A DNA stretch of 64,000 nucleotides, from contig NZ_BCTF01000009.1 in NCBI RefSeq assembly GCF_001571145.1, positions 96,341 to 160,340 on the forward strand, written 5' to 3'. Under the pieces are notes generated by a model. It worked only from the letters and a program-made list of their open reading frames with translations. It was not told the origin of the DNA and did no database searches. A program made the translations under genes and the position numbers. This stretch comes from Hydrogenophaga flava NBRC 102514 (GTDB lineage Bacteria > Pseudomonadota > Gammaproteobacteria > Burkholderiales > Burkholderiaceae_C). Below are positions 50,841 to 59,277 of the stretch, piece after piece (position 1 is the stretch's first letter; each line of letters opens with the position of its first letter).

Positions 50841-51283
50841 CGGGACTCCACGGGCTCCGGAAGATTGAGCTCCAGTGCAGCCGGGTCTTCGGCAGTCGTG
50901 CCCAAGCGGGCCACTTTGGGCCCGACCGAAAGAAGGCGCAATTCACCGTCGACCACGCCACCGACCACCACGGGGCGGGGCGGCTGTCCATCGATGGCGA
51001 TCAGCGCGGCACCGCTCTGGCCTGGCTGACTGGCCAGTCCCAGAAGCTTGAAACGGGACGACAGGGGAGGCGCCACCGGAGCGGCCGCCTGCGCCTCGGG
51101 CACGGCTCCGAGCACGCGGGCAACACCCGTTGCATCCGACTGGATCGGCGGTGAGCCAAGGGCACCTACAGGCACCAGTGGTTCACGGCCCCACAGCTGC
51201 AACATCCAGTAACCCGAAAGCAGCGCCACCACCAGCCAGAGCAGGCCGGCCGTGAGGCTTGCAAGGGAAGGTGTCTTGAGCAT
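50837..51283 (-). CDS. gspC: Type II secretion system protein GspC
   Basis: Inner-membrane clamp connecting the inner complex to the GspD secretin. 148 residues: one N-terminal membrane segment (SLASLTAGLLWLVVALLSGYWMLQLW), a proline/alanine linker, and a small homology region domain (FKLLGLASQPGQSGAALIAIDGQPPRPVVVGGVVDGELRLLSVGP). It lacks the C-terminal PDZ domain of longer GspC forms. The ATG at 51283 was used rather than 51301, which adds only 6 residues. Divergent from gspG; the intergenic region is 59 bases. Confidence 0.85.
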   Translation of the reverse strand: MLKTPSLASLTAGLLWLVVALLSGYWMLQLWGREPLVPVGALGSPPIQSDATGVARVLGAVPEAQAAAPVAPPLSSRFKLLGLASQPGQSGAALIAIDGQPPRPVVVGGVVDGELRLLSVGPKVARLGTTAEDPAALELNLPEPVESR

Positions 51284-51342
51284 GAACACATTATCATCCA
51301 CCTTCTCTGGCGCACCGCGCCACGTGCTTCCGGGAGCCTGTC

Positions 51343-51810
51343 TTGAAATTCGCCTCTGTCACTTCGATCTCCACCTCTGGTTCTTCTCCTGCGCACGGTC
51401 GGCGCCAGCGAGGCTTCACGCTGATCGAGCTGATGGTGGTGCTGGTCATCATCGGTGTGCTGGCGGCCCTCATCGTGCCCAACGTCCTGAACCGCGCCGA
51501 CGATGCACGCGTGACCGCGGCCAGGACGGACGTCAACAACCTGATGCAGGCGCTCAAGCTGTACAAGCTGGACAACCAGCGCTTCCCCTCCGGTGCGCAA
51601 GGCCTGACCGCACTGGTGGCCCGGCCCACTGCTGCGCCGGTACCACCCAACTGGCGTCCCTACCTCGACAAGCTGCCGGCCGACCCCTGGAACCAGCCCT
51701 ACCAGTACGTGAACCCCGGTGTGCACGGCGAGGTGGACGTGCTGTCGCTGGGCGCCGATGGTCAACCTGGCGGAGAGGGCAAGGACGCCGACATCGGCAG
51801 CTGGCAGTGA
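51343..51810 (+). CDS. gspG: Type II secretion major pseudopilin GspG
   Basis: Main subunit of the T2SS pseudopilus. The prepilin cleavage motif is RQRGFTLIELMVVLVIIGVLAALIVPNV (cut after Gly24, Phe becomes residue 1, Glu5 present); the C-terminus has the calcium-binding region DPWNQPYQYVNPG and LSLGADGQPGGEGKDADIGSW. 155 residues. The start is TTG 51343 with GGGAG six bases upstream. First gene of the rightward gspG-F operon. Confidence 0.97.
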   Translation: MKFASVTSISTSGSSPAHGRRQRGFTLIELMVVLVIIGVLAALIVPNVLNRADDARVTAARTDVNNLMQALKLYKLDNQRFPSGAQGLTALVARPTAAPVPPNWRPYLDKLPADPWNQPYQYVNPGVHGEVDVLSLGADGQPGGEGKDADIGSWQ

Positions 51811-52268
51811 ACACCCGCACACGCGGCTTCACACTGCTGGAGCTGCTGGTGGTGGTGTCCATCATTGCGCTGGCCACCGCCGGTGTGAGTCTTTCCTTGC
51901 GGGACAGCGATTCCACGGCGCTTGAGAACGAGTCTCTCCGGCTGGCCGCACTGCTCGAGTCGGCGCGAGCGCAGTCGCGAGCCAGCGGCGCGCCGGTGCG
52001 CTGGAAACCCAATGGAGAGGGTTTCGAGTTCCAGGGCATCACATCGCGTTCCAAGTCGGCGGACTCACTGACCAGACCCCGCAGCTGGCTCCACCCGGAA
52101 ACACGGGTGCGCGTGGTCCAGCCGCCAGGCACCTCGGAGCTGCTGCTCGGGCCGGAACCGCTGATCGCCGCCCAGCGCATCGAACTGGCCCGAGGCGAGC
52201 AGCGCCTGGTGCTGGGCACAGACGGCCTCGCACCCTTTGCCGTGATCGCTGATCCATCCACGCCATGA
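51807..52268 (+). CDS. gspH: Type II secretion minor pseudopilin GspH
   Basis: 153 residues with prepilin signature TRGFTLLELLVVVSIIALATAGVSL (cleavage after Gly, Glu5 present). Start at GTG 51807, overlapping the gspG stop by 4 bases (GTGA). GspH is one of the low-abundance pseudopilins and is the most variable in the family, consistent with weak similarity outside the leader. Confidence 0.9.
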   Translation: MNTRTRGFTLLELLVVVSIIALATAGVSLSLRDSDSTALENESLRLAALLESARAQSRASGAPVRWKPNGEGFEFQGITSRSKSADSLTRPRSWLHPETRVRVVQPPGTSELLLGPEPLIAAQRIELARGEQRLVLGTDGLAPFAVIADPSTP

Positions 52269-52636
52269 ACCGGCACAGCCGCGGCTTCACGCTGATCGAG
52301 ATCCTGGTGGCCCTGGCCGTGGTTGCTGTGGCGCTGGCCGCCGGCTCCCAGGCGACCTCCGCGCTCACACGGGCGGCCGCGCGCCAGAGCGACCAGTGGC
52401 TGGCGCAGCTGTGCGCCGAAAACGAGCTCATCCGGCTGCGCCTGCTGCGGCAGTTGCCGGGCACCGGTGAAAGCACCGCCGAGTGCCAGCAGGCAGGCCG
52501 CACACTCAAAGTGAGGCTATCCGTGCAGCCCACCCCCAACCCGAACTTCCAGCGCGTCGATGCGATCGTGGAGGGCGCGGTTGATGGCAACGAAGTCCGG
52601 CTGCTGAGCCTGTCGACCGTGATGGGACGGTACTGA
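52265..52636 (+). CDS. gspI: Type II secretion minor pseudopilin GspI
   Basis: 123 residues. Prepilin motif SRGFTLIEILVALAVVAVALAAG followed by the GspI-type C-terminal sequence (SVQPTPNPNFQRVDAIVEG). ATG at 52265 overlaps the gspH stop (ATGA). With GspJ and GspK it forms the pseudopilus tip. Confidence 0.93.
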   Translation: MNRHSRGFTLIEILVALAVVAVALAAGSQATSALTRAAARQSDQWLAQLCAENELIRLRLLRQLPGTGESTAECQQAGRTLKVRLSVQPTPNPNFQRVDAIVEGAVDGNEVRLLSLSTVMGRY

Positions 52637-53337
52637 TGCGCACGGGTGACCCGACTCCACGACCACGCGAACGGGGCTTCACCCTGGTCGAACTGCTGGT
52701 GGCGCTGGCGGTGATGTCCATGCTGGCCATGCTGAGCTGGCGTTCCATCGATGCCATGCACCGGACGCAGACCCTGACCCAGGAACGGGCCGACGAGCTG
52801 CTGCGGTTGCAGGCGGCGCTGGGACAGTGGGCCGCCGACCTGGACGCGCTGGTGGACACCAAGGAGCTCAGCCCGCTGGCGTTCGATGGCCGGATGTTGC
52901 GCCTGACCCGGCGGGACGCCGCGGAAAGCGCGCTGCGCAGCGACGGCATTCGCGTAGTCGCCTGGACTCGCATGCAGTCCGGCAACGCGGGTGCCCAGTG
53001 GATGCGCTGGCAGTCCGGCCCGATCAAACGCCGGGACGAGCTCGCCGATGCCTGGGCCAGGGCCGCAGCATGGATTGAATCGCCCGGTGAAATCGACGGT
53101 CGCGACACCCAGGTCGCGCTGGCCGCGATCGACCAGTGGCAACTTTTCTATCACCGCGGGGAAACCTGGGGGAACCCGCAGTCGTCTGTCGGCAACGAGA
53201 ACGCCGGCATCACCCTGGGAAGCGACGACGCGATCCCCAACGGCGTTCGTCTGGTGCTGACCCTGTCGGCGGGACGGGGCCTCTCCGGGAAGCTGACCAG
53301 CGACTGGGTGCGCCCATCCCTACTGGCCGCACGCTGA
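52636..53337 (+). CDS. gspJ: Type II secretion minor pseudopilin GspJ
   Basis: 233 residues. Prepilin motif RERGFTLVELLVALAVMSMLAMLSW; the downstream MHRTQTLTQERADELLRLQAALGQWAADLDAL and TGDPTP-type leader are typical of GspJ. The ATG at 52636 overlaps the gspI stop by one base (TGATG). Confidence 0.93.
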   Translation: MRTGDPTPRPRERGFTLVELLVALAVMSMLAMLSWRSIDAMHRTQTLTQERADELLRLQAALGQWAADLDALVDTKELSPLAFDGRMLRLTRRDAAESALRSDGIRVVAWTRMQSGNAGAQWMRWQSGPIKRRDELADAWARAAAWIESPGEIDGRDTQVALAAIDQWQLFYHRGETWGNPQSSVGNENAGITLGSDDAIPNGVRLVLTLSAGRGLSGKLTSDWVRPSLLAAR

Positions 53338-54323
53338 TGAAGAAGATGCACGCTTCATCCAGGGAACGCGGGGCCGCCCTGCTGCTGGCCATGCTGACGG
53401 TCACACTGGTGGCGACGCTGGCCTCGGCAGCACTCTGGCAGCAATGGCGCTCCTCCGAAGTCGAGGCCGCCGAACGACAACGTCTTCAGGCCGGCTGGAT
53501 CCTGGTGGGCGCCCTGGACTGGGCGCGGCTCATCCTGCGCGAAGACGGTCGCAGCAACCGCACCAGCGGCGCCGCCGACCACCTGGGCGAACCCTGGGCG
53601 ACGCCCCTGGAAGAAGCCCGGCTGTCCTCCTTCCTGGCCGCCGACAAGAACAACAGCGCGGACGATCTGCTGCCCGCGTTTCTGTCCGGCGAAATCAAGG
53701 ACGCCCAGTCCCGGCTGAACTTCGGCAACCTCGTCAGGGTCAGCCAGACGGGTTCGCAATCAAAGGTGGAGCTGTCGACCACCGACCTTGCCATGTTCGA
53801 GCGGCTGTTCACCCTGCTGAACCTGCCCAAGCCCGAACTGGCAGCGGCGTCGGCCAACCTGCTCAAAACCACCGAGCGGGCCCTCAACGACCCGGAACCG
53901 TCCACCTCGCCGCTGACGCCCCAGCGCTTTGCCCAGCTGGCCTGGCTGGGCCTGAGCCCGACCACCCTGCAGGCCCTGCGGCCCCATGTGACGGTTCTGC
54001 CCGAACGCACCCTGCTCAACCTGAACACGGTCACGCCCGAGGTGCTCAGCGCCAGCGTGCCAGGCCTGGACCTGGCGCTGGCCCAGCAGGTGGTGGCTGC
54101 CCGGGACACCGCGCCTTTCACCAAACTGGAGGATGCCATCCAGCGCATCCCGGGCGCCAGCCAGCAATCGGTCGGCAGCCAGCGCCATGATGTGCGCAGC
54201 CGGTTTTTTGAGGTGTACATCCGTCTTCGACTGGACGACACCGTGATCGAAGAACGCTCGCTGGTCCAGCGTGATGGCTTGAGAACCCGGGTGCACTGGC
54301 GCGAACGGGTGGCGCCATCATGA
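53337..54323 (+). CDS. gspK: Type II secretion tip pseudopilin GspK
   Basis: 328 residues, the large tip pseudopilin that lacks the usual Glu5. N-terminal MKKMHASSRERGAALLLAMLTVTLVATLASA is a GspK-type leader, followed by the large globular domain with the SAM-like region TLLNLNTVTPEVLSASVPGLDLALAQQVVAARDTAPF. ATG overlaps the gspJ stop by one base. Confidence 0.95.
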   Translation: MKKMHASSRERGAALLLAMLTVTLVATLASAALWQQWRSSEVEAAERQRLQAGWILVGALDWARLILREDGRSNRTSGAADHLGEPWATPLEEARLSSFLAADKNNSADDLLPAFLSGEIKDAQSRLNFGNLVRVSQTGSQSKVELSTTDLAMFERLFTLLNLPKPELAAASANLLKTTERALNDPEPSTSPLTPQRFAQLAWLGLSPTTLQALRPHVTVLPERTLLNLNTVTPEVLSASVPGLDLALAQQVVAARDTAPFTKLEDAIQRIPGASQQSVGSQRHDVRSRFFEVYIRLRLDDTVIEERSLVQRDGLRTRVHWRERVAPS

Positions 54324-54390
54324 GCGCCGGCTTCATCCGCTGGCCCCGGCTCGTCCCTAAAATAGCCCTCCGCCCAGTACCCACGGGGCA

Positions 54391-55752
54391 TTGCAGCCTC
54401 TCTATCACGTGCTGATCCTCACTCCGACCAACTTCAGCGCCGCCATGCCCACATCGACTTCGGTGCTGGACTGGGCGCTTTCTTCCAACGGACGGGTCGT
54501 GTCGGACCACGGGGGCTGCGCGCTGTCGCTGCTGCCCGCCGACGACGATGTCGTGCTGGTGCTGCCGCCCCGCCTCGTGTCCTGGCACCGGGTCGCCCTG
54601 CCCAAGGTGGCGAGTGCCCGTGCGAGGGCCGCCCTGGACGGGATGCTGGAGGACCGGCTGCTCAACGATCCGGCGGAGCTTCACATGGCCCTCGAACCGG
54701 GCGGCCGTCCAGGGCAGACGCTCTGGGTGGCGGCCTGCAACAAGGCATGGCTCCAGGCCTGGCTGCAGGCCCTCGAAGCTGCAGGAAGGCCCGCCACCCG
54801 CATCGTGCCGGCCCTCTGGCCCACGTCGGCAGGCGGTTCGGAATACGGTGAAACCGTGCACTGGGCGCACGACGAAGGCAACCGCGTCTGGCTGTCCACC
54901 GCCAGCCCGCTGGGGGTGCGCAGCATTCCCCTGCGCGAGAATGGTTCGAGCACCTACGGCACCAGCAGCCGGTTCGGCACCGACAGCAGGTTTGGCCCCG
55001 ACAGCAGCTTTGGGCCGGCCAGCACGTTCGGTGACTCCAGCTTCGGCAGCCTCGGATCTTCCACCGGCCGAGGCCCCGAGTACACCCTGACCGCAGCGTC
55101 CGACCCGGCCACCACGAGCTGGTTCGCGGACCCGTCGATCACCGGACTGGCCGAACAGGTGTGCAACCAGCGCTTCGAGCTCATGCCGACAGCCGACTGG
55201 CTGCTGCGCTGCGCGCAGTCCGACTGGAACCTCGCCCAGTTCGATCTCCGGCTGTCCAGCGGAGCGCGGCGCACGCAGCGCATGCGGCAGGGATGGCGCC
55301 ACTTTGCCAGCGCCGCACCATGGAAGCCGGCGCGCTGGGCCCTGGTGGCGCTTGTGCTGACCGTCCTTGGCGGCGTGAACGCGATGGCCTGGAAAGAACG
55401 TTCGGCCCTTCAGGCCAAGCAACAGGCCATCCGGCAGACCTTGCAGAGCACCTTCCCCGAAGTCGGTCTCGTGCTGGACGCTCCGGTGCAGATGCAGCGC
55501 GAACTCACCCGGCTGCAGCAGGCCAGCGGCACCCTGTCGGCACAGGATCTCGAAGGCATGCTCGCATTCATTGCGACGACCGAACCAAGCGCGTCTCTGA
55601 GCAGCATCGACTTCCTGAGCGGTGAAGCAAGACTGGGCATCGGAGGTCTGCCCGAAGACCGTCTGATGGCACTGCAACAGGCTATGGCCTCGCGGGGCTG
55701 GCAGGTCAGCTCGGACTCGGGCATGTTGAATGTTCAGGCAAAGGCCCCCTGA
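54391..55752 (+). CDS. gspL: Type II secretion inner-membrane protein GspL
   Basis: Links the GspE ATPase to the pseudopilus. The cytoplasmic domain occupies about residues 1-310, a single membrane helix (ALVALVLTVLGGVNAMAW) about 316-333, and a periplasmic ferredoxin-like domain ends the protein. Start is uncertain: TTG 54391 gives 453 residues; GTG 54409 (giving LILTPTNFSAAMPTS) is an alternative that fits the family's N-terminus better. An unusual FG-repeat insertion at about residues 185-229 is described separately. Confidence 0.9.
   Translation: MQPLYHVLILTPTNFSAAMPTSTSVLDWALSSNGRVVSDHGGCALSLLPADDDVVLVLPPRLVSWHRVALPKVASARARAALDGMLEDRLLNDPAELHMALEPGGRPGQTLWVAACNKAWLQAWLQALEAAGRPATRIVPALWPTSAGGSEYGETVHWAHDEGNRVWLSTASPLGVRSIPLRENGSSTYGTSSRFGTDSRFGPDSSFGPASTFGDSSFGSLGSSTGRGPEYTLTAASDPATTSWFADPSITGLAEQVCNQRFELMPTADWLLRCAQSDWNLAQFDLRLSSGARRTQRMRQGWRHFASAAPWKPARWALVALVLTVLGGVNAMAWKERSALQAKQQAIRQTLQSTFPEVGLVLDAPVQMQRELTRLQQASGTLSAQDLEGMLAFIATTEPSASLSSIDFLSGEARLGIGGLPEDRLMALQQAMASRGWQVSSDSGMLNVQAKAP
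54943..55074 (+). repeat. FG-repeat insertion inside GspL
   Basis: An in-frame tract in which aromatic-Gly pairs recur every five to six residues: TYG, RFG, RFG, SFG, TFG, SFG separated by Ser/Thr/Asp/Pro (such as SRFGTDSRFGPDSSFGP). The DNA shows matching imperfect repeats. It lies in the cytoplasmic domain before the membrane helix. Such a tract would be a flexible linker and may vary in length between strains. Confidence 0.8.
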
Positions 55753-56291
55753 TGTCTGCCAAACGATCTATCCCCGTTTCTTCGGCCTTCGCCCGGGTGG
55801 GCCAGCGCCTCGGTGCCTCTCTGGAAGGCATGCCCGCCCGCCAGCAGAAGGCGCTGCGCCTTGCGGCCTGGGTGGTGGGGCTGGCGCTCCTGTGGTGGGT
55901 GGCGCTGGCACCGGCCGTGTCCACCCTGCGGCAGGCACGCACACAGCACAACGAGCTGGACAAGGCCTTGGGGCGCATGCAGGAGCTGGCGGCCAGTGCA
56001 GAAATCATCCGCACCCAGAACGCCGCCCCCGTGCCCGCACCCGAAGTGGCCAGGCAGGCGCTGGAACAGGCCACCAGCGGACTGGGCGCCGGCGCTCAGC
56101 TCGCGCAGCAGGGCAACCGCGTCACCGTCACCCTGCGGGAGATTCCGGCCGCGACCCTGGCGCAGTGGCTGCAACAGGTGCGTGTGAACGCCCGCGTGGT
56201 GCCGGTGCAGGTGCAGCTCCAGCGCAGCGGCAACAACCCCTCATGGACAGGACAGGTGGTGCTGGCCGGTCCGGGACTGGGGGGCCAATGA
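55752..56291 (+). CDS. gspM: Type II secretion inner-membrane protein GspM
   Basis: 179 residues with one N-terminal membrane helix (LRLAAWVVGLALLWWVALAPAV) and a periplasmic domain, partner of GspL in the inner-membrane platform. The ATG at 55752 overlaps the gspL stop TGA by one base (TGATG). Confidence 0.9.
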   Translation: MSAKRSIPVSSAFARVGQRLGASLEGMPARQQKALRLAAWVVGLALLWWVALAPAVSTLRQARTQHNELDKALGRMQELAASAEIIRTQNAAPVPAPEVARQALEQATSGLGAGAQLAQQGNRVTVTLREIPAATLAQWLQQVRVNARVVPVQVQLQRSGNNPSWTGQVVLAGPGLGGQ

Positions 56292-57082
56292 CGGAACACC
56301 GCAAACCCGCACGCTGGGCCTGGCTGGGGGCCATCTTCGGCACGCTGCTCGCACTGATCGCGTTTGCGCCCGCCTTGTGGGTGGGCGCCCTGCTCTCGCA
56401 CTACACCAGCGGCAAGGTGCAATTGCTCAACACCGGGGGCACGGTTTGGAGCGGACGTGGCGATGTGCTTCTGAGCGGCGGCGAGGGCAGTCGCGGCCAG
56501 ACGGCGCTGCCACAGGGACTTCGCTGGAAGCTGCGTCCCGGCTGGTCCCAGGGCCCGGTGCTGCGCATGAGCCTGTCCTCGCCCTGCTGCACCGAACAAC
56601 CGCTGTCCATCGCCTTGCGCCCTGGCTTCGGTGGAGCGCAGGCGCGTGTCGACGCCTTCAGCAGCCGCTGGCCAGCCGCCATGCTGGTGGGCCTGGGCAC
56701 GCCGTGGAACACCTTGCGCATGGACGGGCAACTGCTGGTGCAGTCGCCCGGTTTCTCACTGAACCTGAATGGCGGGCGCCCCCGCCTGGACGGACAGCTG
56801 GTGGTGGAGGCCCACGACCTCGCCACGCGCGTGTCCACCCTGCGCCCTCTGGGCAGCTACCGCGTCGAGTTCCGCTCGGCAGGGGACGGCGACAACGCGG
56901 CACTCAAGCTGGCCACGCTCAAAGGCGGCTTGCTGCTCGATGGCGATGGTCAGTGGTCGGGCGGGCGCCTGCGTTTCCGGGGCGTGGCATCGGCCGCACC
57001 CGGCCAGGAGTCGGCGCTCGCCAACCTGCTGAGCATCATTGGCCGCCGCGATGGCGCCCGTACCCTGTTGACGTTTGGTTAA
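56288..57082 (+). CDS. gspN: Type II secretion system protein GspN
   Basis: 264 residues with one N-terminal membrane helix (AWLGAIFGTLLALIAFAPALWVGALL) and the GspN-type region LLNTGGTVWSGRGDVLLSGG. The ATG at 56288 overlaps the gspM stop (ATGA). GspN is not essential in all T2SS but is common in Burkholderiales. Confidence 0.9.
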   Translation: MTEHRKPARWAWLGAIFGTLLALIAFAPALWVGALLSHYTSGKVQLLNTGGTVWSGRGDVLLSGGEGSRGQTALPQGLRWKLRPGWSQGPVLRMSLSSPCCTEQPLSIALRPGFGGAQARVDAFSSRWPAAMLVGLGTPWNTLRMDGQLLVQSPGFSLNLNGGRPRLDGQLVVEAHDLATRVSTLRPLGSYRVEFRSAGDGDNAALKLATLKGGLLLDGDGQWSGGRLRFRGVASAAPGQESALANLLSIIGRRDGARTLLTFG

Positions 57083-57116
57083 CAGCCAGAGCGAGACTTC
57101 GCGATAGGATCAACAG

Positions 57117-59267
57117 ATGAAATCGACCCACTCCCCTGCCGTGCTGGCACTGGCACTCGCCGTGCTGACCGGCACCCTGGGCGCCCCCACCGCATGGGCC
57201 CAGTCCAAGAACGCTGCCGAGCCGGTCGTGCTCAACTTCGTCGGCGCCGAAATTGAAGCCGTGGCCCGCACCATGGCCACCATCACCGGACGCAATGTCG
57301 TGGTGGACCCGCGGGTCAAGGGCACCGTCAACCTGTCGACCGACAGGCCGGTGGCCCCCATCGTGGCGCTCAACCAGTTTGCCGCCGCGCTGCGCCTGCA
57401 AGGTTTCTCGCTGATTGAAACAGGCGGCCTGTACAAGATCGTGCCCGAGGCCGACGCCAAGCTCCAGAGCAACACCGTCAGTGCCGGCCCGGTCAGCCAG
57501 CTGCCCGCCAGCAACCAGATCGTCACCCAGATCTTCCGGCTCAACCACGAATCGGCCAACAACCTGGTGCCCGTGCTGCGCCCGCTGATCGGGCCCAACA
57601 ACACCATCAACGTCAACCCGGGCAACAACTCGCTGGTCATCACCGACTACGCCGACAACCTGCAGCGCATCGGGCGCATCATCGCGTCGCTGGACGTCTC
57701 CGGCGCCACCGATGTGGAAGTGATTCCGCTGCAGCACGCCCTGGCCGCCGACCTGGCCCCCATGGTGCTCAAGCTGATCGAGCCGGGCAGCACGGGGGTG
57801 GCCGCCGCCGGACAGGCGGGCGACACCTCGTACAAGACCACCCTGATCGCCGAGCCCCGCAGCAACAGCCTCGTGTTGCGGGCCGCCAACCCCGCGCGCC
57901 TGGCCCTGGCCAGATCCCTGGTGGCCCAGCTGGACCGCCCGAGCAGCATCGATGCGGCCGGCAACATCCACGTGGTCTATCTGAAGAACGCCGATGCGGT
58001 CAACCTCGCAGCCACGCTGCGGGCGGCCATGGCCGGCGAAGGCAGCGGCGGAGCGGCCGGATCGGCCGGCGTCACGACGGTGCGAAGCAGCACCGGCGGC
58101 ATGTCCCAGACGCCCAGCACCGCCGCCAACCCCGCCACCACGCCGGTGACGGCCAGCGCCGGCCCGTCCACCGGCGGCCAGATCCAGGCCGACCCGGCGA
58201 CCAACGCACTGATCATCACGGCGCCCGAGCCGCAGTACCGCCAGCTGCGCGCGGTGATCGACCAGCTGGATTCGCGCCGTGCCCAGGTCTATGTGGAAAG
58301 CCTGATCGCCGAGGTCAACGCCGACAAGGCGGCCGAGTTCGGCATCCAGTGGCAAGGCCCCCTGGGCAACCTCGGCGAGAACACCGTGGGGCTGCTGGGC
58401 ACCAACTTCGGCACCGGCGGCAACAACATCCTGACCAACCTGCTGCCCATCGCCCAGGCCGACACGGCCAACATCCAGGCACCTGGAACCGGCCTGAACT
58501 TCGGCATGGCCTCGCGCCGCAACGGCATCTACCTGCTGGGTTTCCTGGCGCGCTTCCTGCAGCAGAACGGCGACGGCAACATCCTGTCCACACCCAACCT
58601 GCTGACGCTGGACAACGAGGAAGCCAAGATCGTGATCGGCCAGAACGTGCCCTTCGTGACCGGGCAGTTCACCAACACCGGCGCCGGCAACGGCAACAAC
58701 GGCTCGGTCAATCCGTTCCAGACCATCGAGCGCAAGGACGTGGGTCTGACACTGCGCGTCAAGCCGCAGATCAGCGAGAACGGCACCATCAAGATGACCA
58801 TCTCCCAGGAGGTCAGCAGCGTGCAGGCGTCGTCGGTCAACTCGACCACCGGCCTCATCACCAACAAGCGCACCATCGAGTCGACCGTGCTGGTCGACGA
58901 CGGCGGCATCGTGGTGCTGGGCGGCCTGCTGCAGGACGAGTACTCCGGCAACCAGGAGAAGGTGCCCGGTCTGGGCGACATCCCGCTGCTGGGCAACCTT
59001 TTCAAGAGCGAGAGCCGCAACCGCAAGAAGACCAACCTGATGGTGTTCCTGCGGCCGGTGGTGTTGCGCGACGCGCGATCCACCAACAGCTTCTCGCTCG
59101 ACCGCTATGAGCTGATGCGGTCGACGCAGAAGGACGCGCAGCCCACCAGCAGCGCCACAGTTCCCGTGAACGTCGGCCCGGTCATGCCGCCGCAGCGCGC
59201 CCCTGAGAGCACGCCTGCGGCCGCCCCTGCAGCCACGCCTGCGCCGCCGGCCGCGCCGTCGAACTGA
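57117..59267 (+). CDS. gspD: Type II secretion outer-membrane secretin GspD
   Basis: 716-residue secretin that forms the export pore. A signal peptide (HSPAVLALALAVLTGTLGAPTAWAQ) is followed by the N0 domain (VLNFVGAEIEAVARTMATITGRNVVVDPRVKGTV), N1-N3 repeats (VIPLQHALAADLAPMVLKLI), and the C-terminal secretin domain (VPFVTGQFTNTG, LRVKPQISENGTIKMTISQEVS, IESTVLVDDGGIVVLGGLLQDE, VPGLGDIPLLGNLFKS). The C-terminus is Pro/Ala-rich. No gspS pilotin is nearby. AGGA lies before the ATG. Confidence 0.97.
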   Translation: MKSTHSPAVLALALAVLTGTLGAPTAWAQSKNAAEPVVLNFVGAEIEAVARTMATITGRNVVVDPRVKGTVNLSTDRPVAPIVALNQFAAALRLQGFSLIETGGLYKIVPEADAKLQSNTVSAGPVSQLPASNQIVTQIFRLNHESANNLVPVLRPLIGPNNTINVNPGNNSLVITDYADNLQRIGRIIASLDVSGATDVEVIPLQHALAADLAPMVLKLIEPGSTGVAAAGQAGDTSYKTTLIAEPRSNSLVLRAANPARLALARSLVAQLDRPSSIDAAGNIHVVYLKNADAVNLAATLRAAMAGEGSGGAAGSAGVTTVRSSTGGMSQTPSTAANPATTPVTASAGPSTGGQIQADPATNALIITAPEPQYRQLRAVIDQLDSRRAQVYVESLIAEVNADKAAEFGIQWQGPLGNLGENTVGLLGTNFGTGGNNILTNLLPIAQADTANIQAPGTGLNFGMASRRNGIYLLGFLARFLQQNGDGNILSTPNLLTLDNEEAKIVIGQNVPFVTGQFTNTGAGNGNNGSVNPFQTIERKDVGLTLRVKPQISENGTIKMTISQEVSSVQASSVNSTTGLITNKRTIESTVLVDDGGIVVLGGLLQDEYSGNQEKVPGLGDIPLLGNLFKSESRNRKKTNLMVFLRPVVLRDARSTNSFSLDRYELMRSTQKDAQPTSSATVPVNVGPVMPPQRAPESTPAAAPAATPAPPAAPSN

Positions 59268-59277
59268 CAGAGCCCCG

